This document shows positions 25,468-34,607 of a stretch of DNA of 64,000 nucleotides, piece by piece. The notes beneath the pieces were generated by a model. The model saw nothing but the letters and a program-made list of their open reading frames with translations, was not told the origin of the DNA and ran no database searches. The stretch covers positions 1,984,001 through 2,048,000 of the forward strand of contig CAXXLO010000002.1 of assembly GCA_963664085.2 (NCBI GenBank). Reading direction: 5' to 3'. How positions within the stretch are numbered: the stretch's first letter is position 1; each line of letters opens with the position of its first letter. This DNA is from Bin5 sp022821545 (lineage in GTDB: Bacteria > Chloroflexota > Anaerolineae > Caldilineales > Caldilineaceae). Position numbers and translations under genes: made by a program.

Positions 25468-26703
25468 ATGTCAACCAACAGTCAGCGCTCAGGCAGCGAA
25501 CCAGCAGAGCAGTTCACCTGGGCCGGAATGTACGCCCGCAGCGCATCTGAACCTAAGGCCTTGGGCGCGGGGAAACGCGGCCGGTACGACTTCGCCGTCG
25601 CATATCCCGATCCCGGCTCTCTGCCTCTGGAAGGGCTTCTCGATGGCCTGCGCCAGGCAATGGAAGAAGAGGGCGGCGACCTCTCCCTCTACGCCAATCC
25701 CCAAGGCTACACGCCCCTGCGCGAGTTCGTGGCCGCCAAGCTGCAACGTGACAGAGCGATCAACGTGACGGCTGACGACATCATCCTCGCCGACGGCTCC
25801 AGCCAGCCCATCCATATGGTTGCCGAGACACTTCTGGATCCCGGCGACGTCGTCCTCACCGAGGATTTCGTCTACAGCGGCACGCTCAATACCCTGCGCC
25901 GTTTTCGCGCCGACCTGCGCGGTGTGGCCACAGATGAAGAGGGCATGATTCCGACCGCCATTGAAGAGGCCATCCGCACAGCTGGCGCCGAGGGCAAAAA
26001 GCCCAAGCTAATCTACACCGTTCCCACCTTCCAGAACCCGCAGGGCTGGACCATGACCCTGGCCCGCCGCAAAGCATTAGTGGCGCTTTCACAACAGTAC
26101 GACGTGCCGATTCTGGAGGATGACTGCTACGTGGACCTGCGCTATGAGGGCAATGACGTTACGTCGCTGCATTCTCTCGACGAGACTGGCCGCGTGCTCT
26201 ATGTCGCTTCCTTTTCCAAAATCATCGCGCCGGGCATGCGCCTCGGCTATCTGACCGGCCCGCGGCAGTTTCTTGAACACGCGATCGGCGCCAAAAGCGG
26301 CGGCTCCGTAAACACCTTCGCCTCGTGGGCGGTGCATCGCTTCTCCACCACCCATCTCTACAGCCACATCGAGGAGATTAACGACATCCAGAAAGACCGG
26401 CGCGACGCCATTCTTGACGCGCTCGATGAGAATTTCAGCGGCAGCGGCGCCACCTGGAGCCGGCCGCAGGGCGGGCTGTTCATCTGGCTGCAACTACCGG
26501 AGCATGTCGATCTGGCCGCAGTGCGCGATGATATTCTCGATGAGTATGACGTCGGCTACCATCCCGGGCCGCTCTTCGCCCCCGACGGCGTCTCCGGGAA
26601 GAACTGCGCACGGCTCTGCTTCGGCTACAATGGGCCTGAAGAGATCAAGGAAGGGATCAGTCGCCTGGCGACCGCCTTTCGCGCCAAAGGACTGATCCCG
26701 TAG
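25468..26703 (+). CDS. Class I/II PLP aminotransferase (2-aminoadipate transaminase-like)
   Basis: The 411-residue protein starts at ATG 25468, shortly after GTGGAGA. Family features: YANPQGYTPLREFVA, DGSSQPIHMV, YTVPTFQNPQGWTM, EDDCYVDLRY, the PLP lysine in VASFSKIIAPGMRLGY, and the C-terminal NCARLCFGYNGPEEI. These match the MocR/LysN-like subgroup of fold type I aminotransferases without a GntR domain. The open frame extends far upstream to 24139, but that portion is antisense to the class III aminotransferase gene and is not coding. Confidence 0.9.
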   Translation: MSTNSQRSGSEPAEQFTWAGMYARSASEPKALGAGKRGRYDFAVAYPDPGSLPLEGLLDGLRQAMEEEGGDLSLYANPQGYTPLREFVAAKLQRDRAINVTADDIILADGSSQPIHMVAETLLDPGDVVLTEDFVYSGTLNTLRRFRADLRGVATDEEGMIPTAIEEAIRTAGAEGKKPKLIYTVPTFQNPQGWTMTLARRKALVALSQQYDVPILEDDCYVDLRYEGNDVTSLHSLDETGRVLYVASFSKIIAPGMRLGYLTGPRQFLEHAIGAKSGGSVNTFASWAVHRFSTTHLYSHIEEINDIQKDRRDAILDALDENFSGSGATWSRPQGGLFIWLQLPEHVDLAAVRDDILDEYDVGYHPGPLFAPDGVSGKNCARLCFGYNGPEEIKEGISRLATAFRAKGLIP

Positions 26704-26713
26704 CAGCCTGTGA

Positions 26714-27061
26714 AATTGCCGGTCGCCGGCCACGACCGAGAACGGCTGTCTGCAGTTCATTCCCGGCGGGACCTTCCTCATCGACCGTGTCGGCGACGAA
26801 GCTGCCGGTATCATCGGTTGGCACGAGGGCCCCGACCGCTATATCTTCAACCTGGCGACGCGGGCGCCCTTCCGCAATCAGGGCATCGCACGTCAACTGC
26901 TGTCCCGCGTGCTCGCGGATACTTACGCACTGAGCAAACGATCGCTCCTGATCAGCACAGATCCGACAGATACGTCGGTACAGTTCTACCGTCGCCTGGG
27001 CTTCGTTGATGAGATTTACTGGAAGGGAAAGTGGCTCTGGGAAGGCTCTTCTTCCCGATAA
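26714..27061 (+). pseudogene. 5'-truncated GNAT acetyltransferase remnant
   Basis: Directly after the aminotransferase gene an open frame without any ATG/GTG at its start encodes the C-terminal two thirds of a GNAT N-acetyltransferase. It has EAAGIIGWHEGP (beta strand 4), the acetyl-CoA loop APFRNQGIARQLL (Q/RxxGxG/A type), and FYRRLGFVDE near the end, stopping at TAA 27061. The first strands are absent, and an in-frame TGA at 26711 precedes it. It is therefore probably a gene fragment. A nonstandard start is possible but would leave an incomplete domain. Confidence 0.65.
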
Positions 27062-27091
27062 CGGGTGGTCGGCCGGTTGCCGTCATCCGTA

Positions 27092-27622
27092 TCACTGGGG
27101 TAAAGGCAGCTCAGAGTATTCGAGGTTGCCCAGGTCGGTCATTTCGCCGTCCGTTATCTCAAAGAGGACCGCGTCGAGTGAACCCTCCTGGTACAACAGG
27201 AAGGAGTTCATCACGATGTCGAGAATGAGGCCGTACCGTCCGGATTCGAGGTCCTCAAACATGAAGCGGCCGCTGGCATCGGTATAGGTAACCGGCGCAG
27301 TCGACGGGTCGTACGCGACAACTCGCTCCGTGCCCTCATCATCGCTCAACGTCTCACCGATCGCGAGCTTCACATCGGCCACCGGCTGAAAGCCGTGCTC
27401 CGTTTTCAAGAGGAGCACCCCGGTCAGAGCGCCGCCGCGAGTCGCGTTCTCCAGCGATGAGCTTGTCGAGTCCGAGCTCGCTCCGCTGTCCGCCCGTGTG
27501 CTGCCTGCCCTGTTGTCCCTTCCTGCCGTCGTCAGAGAAGATGTCTGCTCTACCCCGGGAATGCCGCCGCTGCACCCCAGGAACAGCAGAACTGTAATGA
27601 GAATACACGCCTGACGTCTCAT
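27092..27622 (-). CDS. Lipoprotein with a carboxypeptidase-regulatory-like beta domain
   Basis: The 176-residue protein starts with a lipoprotein signal (hydrophobic stretch, lipobox LFLGC, Cys17). It continues with a Ser/Thr-rich linker (about 28-62) and then a beta-sandwich of the CarboxypepD_reg/SdrB-like kind with the marks TYTDASGRFMFEDLESGRYGL. It is expected to be anchored outside the membrane. It lies 56 bases downstream of a larger secreted protein gene on the same strand. The function is unknown. Confidence 0.75.
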   Translation of the reverse strand: MRRQACILITVLLFLGCSGGIPGVEQTSSLTTAGRDNRAGSTRADSGASSDSTSSSLENATRGGALTGVLLLKTEHGFQPVADVKLAIGETLSDDEGTERVVAYDPSTAPVTYTDASGRFMFEDLESGRYGLILDIVMNSFLLYQEGSLDAVLFEITDGEMTDLGNLEYSELPLPQ

Positions 27623-27678
27623 GAGCCGTTCCCGGAACGAGCAGTGAAACGCGTTCCCGCTTCCCTCATAGTTAGTCG

Positions 27679-29016
27679 TTACTGATTGATCGCCTCGTAC
27701 ACCTGGAACTGGTCGTCCGTAGCGCCAGTTTTCAACTGGTTAACCACAGCAATGATTTTGGCGCCGTCAGCTGTAGCCGTGCAGGTGGCGCTGCCCACAT
27801 AGCCATCCTGAATCTTGTTTGCCTGCAAGTCCGTCAAAGTCTCATTCGGTTGCAGTGTCCCCGTGACTGTGTAGGTCGTGTCGGTGAAACTGCACGCCAC
27901 CGCGGTCTCCGACGAGCCTACGTTCATCACATTAACGCTGGTGAAAAAACCGGCGTTGCGGTCGTTGATTGTAGGCATGCGCACCGCGCTCGTGGCATCG
28001 TCCGGATCAAAGCTGCCGTAAGCCGCGAACTGGGTTAAGGGAGAACTACCGGCTCGTTGACTAACTACCGCCGCCAGAGGCTGACTCGCGCTGTTTGTGA
28101 TTACATAGCCGGAGCCGATGAACTTCTCGCCGCCCGAGCAGGTGGAATTGGCGCCGCTCTCAAAGGCGCGGCCCGCAAAGGTAACGCTCTGCCCGGCAGC
28201 GATGGTCTGCGTTTCCGTGCAGGCGCCGCCGGCCGCCGACGGCATGTAGGATACCGATACAATGGTATCCGTGTCGCCCGTGTTCTGTATTTGAATATCG
28301 GTGTTGATGCCGTTATTGTTGGCGTTCACCAGGGGCATTGCGGGATTGACAGCGCCGCTGGCGAACCCGTTGTAGGCCGCCATAGAGGCCGTATCTTCCA
28401 GAAACGCGACCACGACGACAGGTTCGTCGCTAGTCACCTTGGCCGAGAAAAGATTACTCGTGTGCGACTCCTGTTTCTGATAGAAGTTATGCGAAGCGTA
28501 GGCCGCCAGCGTGATGTCCGTCGTGATTCCGTCGCTGTAATTCACCGTCACATTCGTAGAAGACGGATTGGGATTCTGCAGAGCAAACCAGCTGTTGAAG
28601 CCTCCATCACTGTTCGCCATCAGCAGGGGCAGGTAGACAGTTGTGCTGCCCTGACTTTCTCCTACGTACGTTCCTCCCGCCGTCAGCGCGCTGTTCATCA
28701 TGTTGCTGAGCGCGGCGACCGGCTGATCCGATGAGATCACAACCGATCCGCTGAATCCCTCCTGCACCGGCAGTGTGAAATAGATCTTTGAACGGTCGCG
28801 TTCGATGATATCAGTCAGCGTCTTCTCCAGGCTGCCATCCTGCCTGTAAAAGGCCAGGATGATATTGGCCGTGGATTGACTCATGTTGTAGGTCTGAATC
28901 GTAGACTTGTAGCCGGGAAACTGCCCCTGGGCATGCGTGTGCGAAAAGCCTATGACGAAGGCAAATACCAGTGCCAGTGCAACTGTGACAAAGGCAAAAC
29001 GCTGTTTCCGTTTCAT
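27679..29016 (-). CDS. Secreted protein with repeated beta-rich domains
   Basis: From ATG 29016 the product has 445 residues. It starts with a clear signal peptide (KRK, a 20-residue hydrophobic core, then SHTHAQG). The mature part is rich in Ser, Thr, Asn and Ala. It has recurring segments of the type YLPLLMANSDGGFNSWFALQN, MPLVNANNNGINTDIQIQN and MPTINDRNAGFFTSVNVMN, pointing to three related beta domains of about 110-120 residues. No catalytic motif is seen. Similar secreted proteins occur in chloroflexotes, presumably as surface or matrix proteins. An upstream GTG at 29040 is less likely as start. Confidence 0.7.
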   Translation of the reverse strand: MKRKQRFAFVTVALALVFAFVIGFSHTHAQGQFPGYKSTIQTYNMSQSTANIILAFYRQDGSLEKTLTDIIERDRSKIYFTLPVQEGFSGSVVISSDQPVAALSNMMNSALTAGGTYVGESQGSTTVYLPLLMANSDGGFNSWFALQNPNPSSTNVTVNYSDGITTDITLAAYASHNFYQKQESHTSNLFSAKVTSDEPVVVVAFLEDTASMAAYNGFASGAVNPAMPLVNANNNGINTDIQIQNTGDTDTIVSVSYMPSAAGGACTETQTIAAGQSVTFAGRAFESGANSTCSGGEKFIGSGYVITNSASQPLAAVVSQRAGSSPLTQFAAYGSFDPDDATSAVRMPTINDRNAGFFTSVNVMNVGSSETAVACSFTDTTYTVTGTLQPNETLTDLQANKIQDGYVGSATCTATADGAKIIAVVNQLKTGATDDQFQVYEAINQ

Positions 29017-29194
29017 ATCTCTGCACTGCTCCTTCCACAATAGGTTGCGCGCTGCGCCGCAAGATCAGAGGCGTGAACTTTCATTATAGTATTTCAGTGT
29101 AGTGTAACAATGTCATGCCGTCAACGAATATCCGGTCGGCGCATACGAAACTCGGAGGGCGCGCGACCGCGTATCGGCCTCGCAGACAGCGATG

Positions 29195-30208
29195 CTATCG
29201 CCTCGCCCGCGGATCTTTGTCGCTGCGTCCAGGATCGCGACGGCCCGCCCGCCCGCGCAGAAGACTGCCGAAAAACATCTGGCCCAGCGAATTGCCGTAA
29301 TTCTCGCGTGAGGTCGGCTCCGTCAGGCGGTCCCAATCGCGCAGCTTCGCGTCTCGCTCCCACTTGGCCCGGCCCTCCACAAGTCCATCCAGCGCCTCCT
29401 CCAGCGGCTTGGCGTCCTCGGCGGACAGGCGCTCGCGCCACGTTTCCAGCAGCCCGGAAAACAGGTTCATCCGTTGCAGAATCGTATCGCGATTGGCGAA
29501 CAGTGAGGCGGCCAGTTCCGCAGCACTGGCGTCCAGGGCTGTACTGAGGGCGAAGCGGCGCCCGGCCAGCTTCTGGCTTTCATTCCAACCGGGGGCATCG
29601 AACGCACCCTGGAAGAGAGCTGCCGCCAGGATTTCGGGCAGCTGTTCCACCGCCGCTACGATGCCGTCATGTTCGAGCGGATCAATATAGAGGGGCTTGG
29701 CGCCCAGACGCGCCAGCAAATTGCTCACCAGTTCCAGCGCGCTGGATTCGGTCTGCGTGGCCGCGCCAATGCAGAAAGTGCTGTCCTTGAACAGTTCGCT
29801 GCGCGGTTCCGGCTGGCTGCTGATGTCAACGTAAACCGGCCGGCCCGCGACAAAGTGGATACCTTCCGGCAGGTTGTCGGACGCGATCTCGAGCGCCGGC
29901 TGCATCACCGCCCCGATTCCCAGGATCACCGCGCCCTCAGCCACATCCTCTCGGATGTGCTGCAAAAATTCCTGCAGTTCCGACAGTGGTTCTGTGGCGA
30001 TGACCAGGCTCGCGCTGTCGCAAGCCGAATGCAGATTCCACGTGGTCGAGTCGATCGCGCCCAACTGCTTGGCCTCATTCATCCGAGAAGGCTCGCGGTC
30101 ATGGCCGATGACCTGGTAGTTGCCCGCGTTTTCCCGTAACGAAAGACCGATGCTGGTCCCAATCAAGTCCAGCCCAACAATCGTAATTTTTGCTGTCGTT
30201 TCTGCCAT
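29195..30208 (-). CDS. Prephenate dehydrogenase-like protein (TyrA family)
   Basis: The 337-residue protein has an N-terminal NAD(P)-binding fold (VGLDLIGTSIGLSL, residues 11-24; the middle glycine of GxGxxG is Asp) and a C-terminal helical dimerisation domain, as in TyrA. The segment that is normally G-H-P, containing the catalytic histidine, reads AGRPVY with R123. The loss of that His makes classical oxidative decarboxylation of prephenate doubtful, so a related dehydrogenase activity is possible. No aromatic-pathway genes are adjacent. An Arg-rich C-terminal tail ends the protein. Confidence 0.7.
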   Translation of the reverse strand: MAETTAKITIVGLDLIGTSIGLSLRENAGNYQVIGHDREPSRMNEAKQLGAIDSTTWNLHSACDSASLVIATEPLSELQEFLQHIREDVAEGAVILGIGAVMQPALEIASDNLPEGIHFVAGRPVYVDISSQPEPRSELFKDSTFCIGAATQTESSALELVSNLLARLGAKPLYIDPLEHDGIVAAVEQLPEILAAALFQGAFDAPGWNESQKLAGRRFALSTALDASAAELAASLFANRDTILQRMNLFSGLLETWRERLSAEDAKPLEEALDGLVEGRAKWERDAKLRDWDRLTEPTSRENYGNSLGQMFFGSLLRGRAGRRDPGRSDKDPRARR

Positions 30209-30269
30209 GGGTTTCCGTCCTGAATGCTATCAAGATCGCGATGCTATAAAAATCGCGCGCCGGTTGGGA

Positions 30270-30887
30270 TCAGTTCTGGCTGTCAGCCCACTGCAGCGCG
30301 GCCAGCAGGCGCACTCGATCTTCTGCCGCCCCTTGCCGCCCGCTGCCCTCCGTCCATCGTGTCTCCGAATCGTCCGCCGAAGTCAACACAGCCGCCGGCC
30401 GTCCTGTCTTGTCCTGATGATGGGCGATCAGCCAGCACGTAAGTGGGCTGCATCCATCCGCATCGGCCCAACGCGCGCCAATGCACGGATGCATCAAATG
30501 GACATGTAAAAGGTAGCGCCAGCCGCCGGTCGAATCTTTTACGGTCAGGCGGGCGGCGAGCCCTGGCGCCATCGTTTCCATCAAGACAAGCGCTGTCCGC
30601 ACCCACGCGTTGAGTGAGAGACCGGCCTTCGCGGCCGCCAGCTTGCCCGCATCGTGGAGCAGCGCCGCCGCCGCCAGGTCCGGATCATTCCAACCCGCGC
30701 GCTGCAAGGTAGTCAAGACGTTTAAGCTGTGTCGCTGGGCATCCACCGGCATCTGCTGAAAGCGGGTCAGCCCGGCGGTTGGAAGAAATTTGGCTGCCTG
30801 CTGCAGCTCCTCCGCCGAAACGGAAGCGGTAATGCCGCGCACGAATTGGCGTATGCGCCGCGTAATCCTGCGGGCCGTTCCCTGCAT
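30270..30887 (-). CDS. HD-domain phosphohydrolase-like protein
   Basis: The 205-residue protein contains an HD metal-binding domain. The first histidine is in QRHSLNV, the HD pair in LLHDAGK, and further ligands in HLMHPCIG and LIAHHQD. HD proteins hydrolyse nucleotides or other phosphoesters; here the substrate is unknown. The gene lies 61 bases upstream of the TyrA-like gene and 100 bases downstream of the M50 protease gene, all on the minus strand. Confidence 0.8.
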   Translation of the reverse strand: MQGTARRITRRIRQFVRGITASVSAEELQQAAKFLPTAGLTRFQQMPVDAQRHSLNVLTTLQRAGWNDPDLAAAALLHDAGKLAAAKAGLSLNAWVRTALVLMETMAPGLAARLTVKDSTGGWRYLLHVHLMHPCIGARWADADGCSPLTCWLIAHHQDKTGRPAAVLTSADDSETRWTEGSGRQGAAEDRVRLLAALQWADSQN

Positions 30888-30987
30888 CTGTCAATCCAGT
30901 CCAACTCCTGTCGCCCCATCATACTCAATGACTGTCCCCCACCCAAATGGGCCGCCGCCGCGCCACTGATTCCCGCCGTCCCAATTT

Positions 30988-31704
30988 TCAACTCCCGAAA
31001 GCAAGAAAGAGCCATCTGACGATCTGACCGGCCAGGCCGCTGATAAAGCCGCGACCGAGGTAGACCGCCGCCAGCAAAATGATGATACCATATCGGCTCA
31101 GGGCCATGCGCAACTGAAAATGATCGCCTGGCAGAAGGGCGAACAGTATATGGGAGCCATCCAGCGGCGGAATCGGGATCAGATTGAAGACAAACAGCAG
31201 CGCGTTGATCCAGACGAAAAAGCTCAGAAATCGTTCCAGCATGGGGATGTCGGCGAACGGGACAAGGAATGCTCCCACCGCAGCCAGAACTAAATTGCTG
31301 ACAGGGCCCGCCGCCGCCACCAGAATTGTCCCCAAGCGCACGTCTACGTCGATGTTGCCGGGATTCCACTGCACTGGCTTGGCCCAACCGAATCCGGTAA
31401 ATAGGATTAGGAAAGCGCCTAACGGATCGATATGGGCGATTGGATTGAAAGTGTAGCGCCCCTGCATGCGCGGCGTGGGGTCACCCAACTGCACGGCCAT
31501 CGCAGCATGCGCCATTTCGTGGACCGGTAAAGCAACCAGAATGATGACTCCCACGGCGAGGAGCCACAATGGATCGCCCAATCGCCCCAGGGAACTGCCC
31601 CCGGACAGAAGCGCAAAGAGGACCAGAATCCCAACGACCCCGATACCGATCTGCTGCCCGCGGCTGAGGGCGTTCCAGCCCCGGCCGCCAGATCCTTGAT
31701 ACAT
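30988..31704 (-). CDS. Site-2-protease-family membrane metalloprotease (M50)
   Basis: The 238-residue polytopic protein has the zinc motif HEMAH (62-66) in a membrane helix, an NPIAHIDPLG segment, and LIPIPPLDGSH with the third zinc ligand Asp. This is the class of compact M50 peptidases without a PDZ domain. Five or six helices are predicted by eye. Such proteases cleave membrane-bound regulators, but no anti-sigma substrate is encoded nearby. It lies 4 bases after the stop of the upstream GT39-like gene, so they are likely co-transcribed. Confidence 0.88.
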   Translation of the reverse strand: MYQGSGGRGWNALSRGQQIGIGVVGILVLFALLSGGSSLGRLGDPLWLLAVGVIILVALPVHEMAHAAMAVQLGDPTPRMQGRYTFNPIAHIDPLGAFLILFTGFGWAKPVQWNPGNIDVDVRLGTILVAAAGPVSNLVLAAVGAFLVPFADIPMLERFLSFFVWINALLFVFNLIPIPPLDGSHILFALLPGDHFQLRMALSRYGIIILLAAVYLGRGFISGLAGQIVRWLFLAFGS

Positions 31705-31708
31705 GTCA

Positions 31709-33127
31709 CTACTCCAGATAACCGCTAAATGAATGGAGAGACTGCTCCGCCGCGCCCAGCTGTACGTTTATGGGACGTTGGGCATGATCCCACCAGCTAT
31801 ATCCCCAGAACGCGATAACAAAGATGATCAACCCGACGGCCAGCCAGTTGCCCAAACGGCCGTAGGCGCGGCGCATCACCTGTGTCCCCAATGCCACGAA
31901 CATTGTAAACGCCGGCGCAATCCAGATGACCCCCTCGAACCGGGCTGCCCTCTCACCGACCTGGGCAGTGGGCCCCGAAAAAGTCGGCGCCAACAGAGTG
32001 ATGCCGTAGAAAAGCAGAACCGGCAGAATCAACCAGGTCGCCAGCATGCCCACGTTTGCAATCCGCCCCCCAAACTCCGTGTACCCAACCAGCAGACCGG
32101 TCAAGCCAAGAAAGAAGATCGGGATCAGCCAAAAGTGAGAAATCGGGTCCAGAAGGCCCTGTGCATTGTTGAGGAGCAGCGTGCGCGCCATCTCCGGTAA
32201 AGGCGTGGCCGGCACGTCGCTGAGAGCGTTTTGCAGCGCGCTGCCACTCTGCTGTTCGACCCCACCAATTGCCCCGGCCAATAGGCCCCTGCCCCACGCC
32301 GTCAAAGGCAGCACCGGTAACGCAAAGCCGACAAGTGTCAGGCCGTATCCTTTCCAGCGCTGCCGGTTGAGCGGATTGGCAAGCAAAAACCAGACCAGAT
32401 GGACCGGCAGAATCAGCGCCGTCATCACGTGCGTATAGATCGATATCGAGGTGATGACAAGATAGGTCAGCCAGCGCACATATCCGCTGTGCCACATCGC
32501 CTGCAGCCAGCTCCAACTCGAGAACAGCACCAGCCCCACCACCAACCCATAACGCCCCCCTTCCTGGCTGTACCAGAGCTGTAATGGATTGAACGCCAGA
32601 AAAAGCGTCGACAGCAGCGGCAGATTCCTCAGCAACGTGCCGCCTACCGCCGGCACCATCCGGCGGGCGACCTGCCACATCAGCACGATGCCTGCCGAGC
32701 TGGCCAACACAGAAAAATACCGCAACGCGAAGAGATCGGTCCCGAAGAACTCTAACCACGGGCGCATCAGAAGATAATATACAGTCCCATTCTGCCCCGG
32801 CGCCGCAAGTGCCCCGACCATTTCGCCCACGGGGCGGGCTGAAAGCTGGATTGTTTCCTCTTCTACTCGGTTAAGATTTCGCGCCATCACACCTATCATC
32901 CGCCAGGCAAACGCAAGTAGGACCAGAAGAGCCATCCAGCGCTGTTGCGCCTGGGGCGGGCCGCCCGGGCCCTTGCGCGGCGCGTACCTCGGCTCGGGCG
33001 TCTGCACAAGCTGAAATCGGACCGGTGAGTCAAAGGAGAGTTTCATAGCGGAAAGTGAGGTATAGTAGGAGTTCCGACAAAAAGGGCCAATACAGTCAAT
33101 GATACCCTCTACGCCAAAGAAGACCAA
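31709..33127 (-). CDS. GT39-like polytopic membrane glycosyltransferase
   Basis: The protein has up to 472 residues with about ten hydrophobic segments. A loop after the first helix carries EEET, the acidic motif position of GT39/ArnT-type enzymes. LWYSQEGGRYGL and SIYTHVMTALILP are also typical. These enzymes transfer sugars from lipid-linked donors on the outer face of the membrane. An ATG at 33046 (445 residues) fits the family start better than 33127. It forms a unit with the M50 protease gene. The donor and acceptor are unknown. Confidence 0.8.
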   Translation of the reverse strand: MVFFGVEGIIDCIGPFCRNSYYTSLSAMKLSFDSPVRFQLVQTPEPRYAPRKGPGGPPQAQQRWMALLVLLAFAWRMIGVMARNLNRVEEETIQLSARPVGEMVGALAAPGQNGTVYYLLMRPWLEFFGTDLFALRYFSVLASSAGIVLMWQVARRMVPAVGGTLLRNLPLLSTLFLAFNPLQLWYSQEGGRYGLVVGLVLFSSWSWLQAMWHSGYVRWLTYLVITSISIYTHVMTALILPVHLVWFLLANPLNRQRWKGYGLTLVGFALPVLPLTAWGRGLLAGAIGGVEQQSGSALQNALSDVPATPLPEMARTLLLNNAQGLLDPISHFWLIPIFFLGLTGLLVGYTEFGGRIANVGMLATWLILPVLLFYGITLLAPTFSGPTAQVGERAARFEGVIWIAPAFTMFVALGTQVMRRAYGRLGNWLAVGLIIFVIAFWGYSWWDHAQRPINVQLGAAEQSLHSFSGYLE

Positions 33128-33263
33128 TCATTCAAGAATCGACTGTGTATTCCTGTAATTGGATCACGAGGGCAGGTCGTGTAGGCCGGAGAACAAGCGC
33201 AGAAAAGGAACAACACATCTCAAAGATGTGCGCTGCAGCCAGTCTGGACTCTGCCCTTGCCGG

Positions 33264-34226
33264 CTACCGCTTGCCGCCAACGGTAGCCCAATCAAAATCG
33301 ACGACTCCCGAGTGGATTTCGAGTGTCTCGCCGCCGCTTGTGCCGACCCGTAGCGCCCCATGCGAAGATGTCCCGACCGCCCGGCCGCGAATCGGCCCGT
33401 CAGCGGTGTGGGCCGTGACGACAGCCCCCATTCCGAATAGCGCGCCCTGCCAGTCAGCATGCAACGCGGACGCCGCAGGCCGTGAGCCGGGCGCGCACAG
33501 ATCATCCAGCGCACGGCACAGAGCGACCAGTAGATGCTCTCTCTTAATCGGTGAAGAATCTCCACTGGGCGGGTTGACGCCATGGCCCAGAAGCATCAGG
33601 CTGGATGGAGTCAGCCCGCCGCCGCGAACAGGTGGTAACTCCTCCTGACGTTGATTGACATTGATTCCGATACCCAGAATGACGCCGCTCAGTTTCCGCT
33701 CGTGGAAGATGCTTTCCACCAGAATGCCCGCCAATTTCACCGGGCCTTCAACTTCCACTGCGATCACGTCATTCGGCCACTTCAGACGTACACAGTTTCC
33801 CAGATCTGGGCAGCTCTCACCGATCGCCCGCACCAGAGCCAGGCCCGCCAGCATCACCGCCAGTGACGGATGTTCCGGCAACAGTTCACCGCATAGAATA
33901 TAGCTGCCCAGCAGCCCCCGCCCGCTCGTGTCTTCCCAGCCGCGATCCAACCGGCCCCGCCCGGCAGTCTGATGGTCGGCAATGACCACCGTGCCCGCGG
34001 CACGGCCGCCCCTCCCGTCAAATATCCCGCGAGCAATCGGCATCGTGCTTGGCACGGAATGGTGAAACTCAATACAGTTCCCCACATGGTCACGCAACCT
34101 GGGCTCTTCCAGGGCGCTCAGCGTCGCCTGTGCCCGCGCAATCCATCCAGGCGGATCGGAGGGCGGGCGGAAGGTACAACTTTTACGCGACTTGGCACCG
34201 GTGCGGGCCGTTTCCGCTTGGCCCAT
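33264..34226 (-). CDS. birA: Biotin--[acetyl-CoA-carboxylase] ligase
   Basis: The protein activates biotin with ATP and attaches it to the carrier lysine of biotin-dependent carboxylases. Motifs: TAGRGRLDRGWED (biotin/AMP loop), RLKWPNDV, KLAGILVE and GIGINVN, followed by the small C-terminal SH3-like domain. The ATG at 34226 gives 320 residues; the frame is open to 34370 but the extra part is atypical. No N-terminal winged helix is seen, so it is a ligase without repressor domain. Its substrate, the carrier with an EAMKMEN site, is encoded about 5 kb away in the carboxylase operon. Confidence 0.93.
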   Translation of the reverse strand: MGQAETARTGAKSRKSCTFRPPSDPPGWIARAQATLSALEEPRLRDHVGNCIEFHHSVPSTMPIARGIFDGRGGRAAGTVVIADHQTAGRGRLDRGWEDTSGRGLLGSYILCGELLPEHPSLAVMLAGLALVRAIGESCPDLGNCVRLKWPNDVIAVEVEGPVKLAGILVESIFHERKLSGVILGIGINVNQRQEELPPVRGGGLTPSSLMLLGHGVNPPSGDSSPIKREHLLVALCRALDDLCAPGSRPAASALHADWQGALFGMGAVVTAHTADGPIRGRAVGTSSHGALRVGTSGGETLEIHSGVVDFDWATVGGKR

Positions 34227-34607
34227 TTTCCTTGTGATCTCCTGTCGTATCGTGTAGAATGATCGCACGCTGTAGCAGTCAAAAGTGGCAATTAGTGGAT
34301 ACTGCTCTTGGCCTACAAACTGCCGCCTGCTGACCACGCTCAGACGTTGTTCCTGCGCCAATCCCACCATTGACGATAATGTTTGCGTGCGTTGCCGTTG
34401 GTCTGGGGAGCGCCGGGTTTGTTGTATGCGCTATAATATCCAGTGCGCTACCGCGGACATCTGCGTAGTATGCATCGCTGTCTGCAGACCGGTTCACCAG
34501 GTGGGTTGGTGGGAATTGTCCCCTTTGATTCTCGCAGGAACCGGGAATTGTTTCAAGTGCGCAGTTCTGCGCCCGCCTAAAGCCTTGCCGTGGCCTGAGA
34601 GTGCCCG

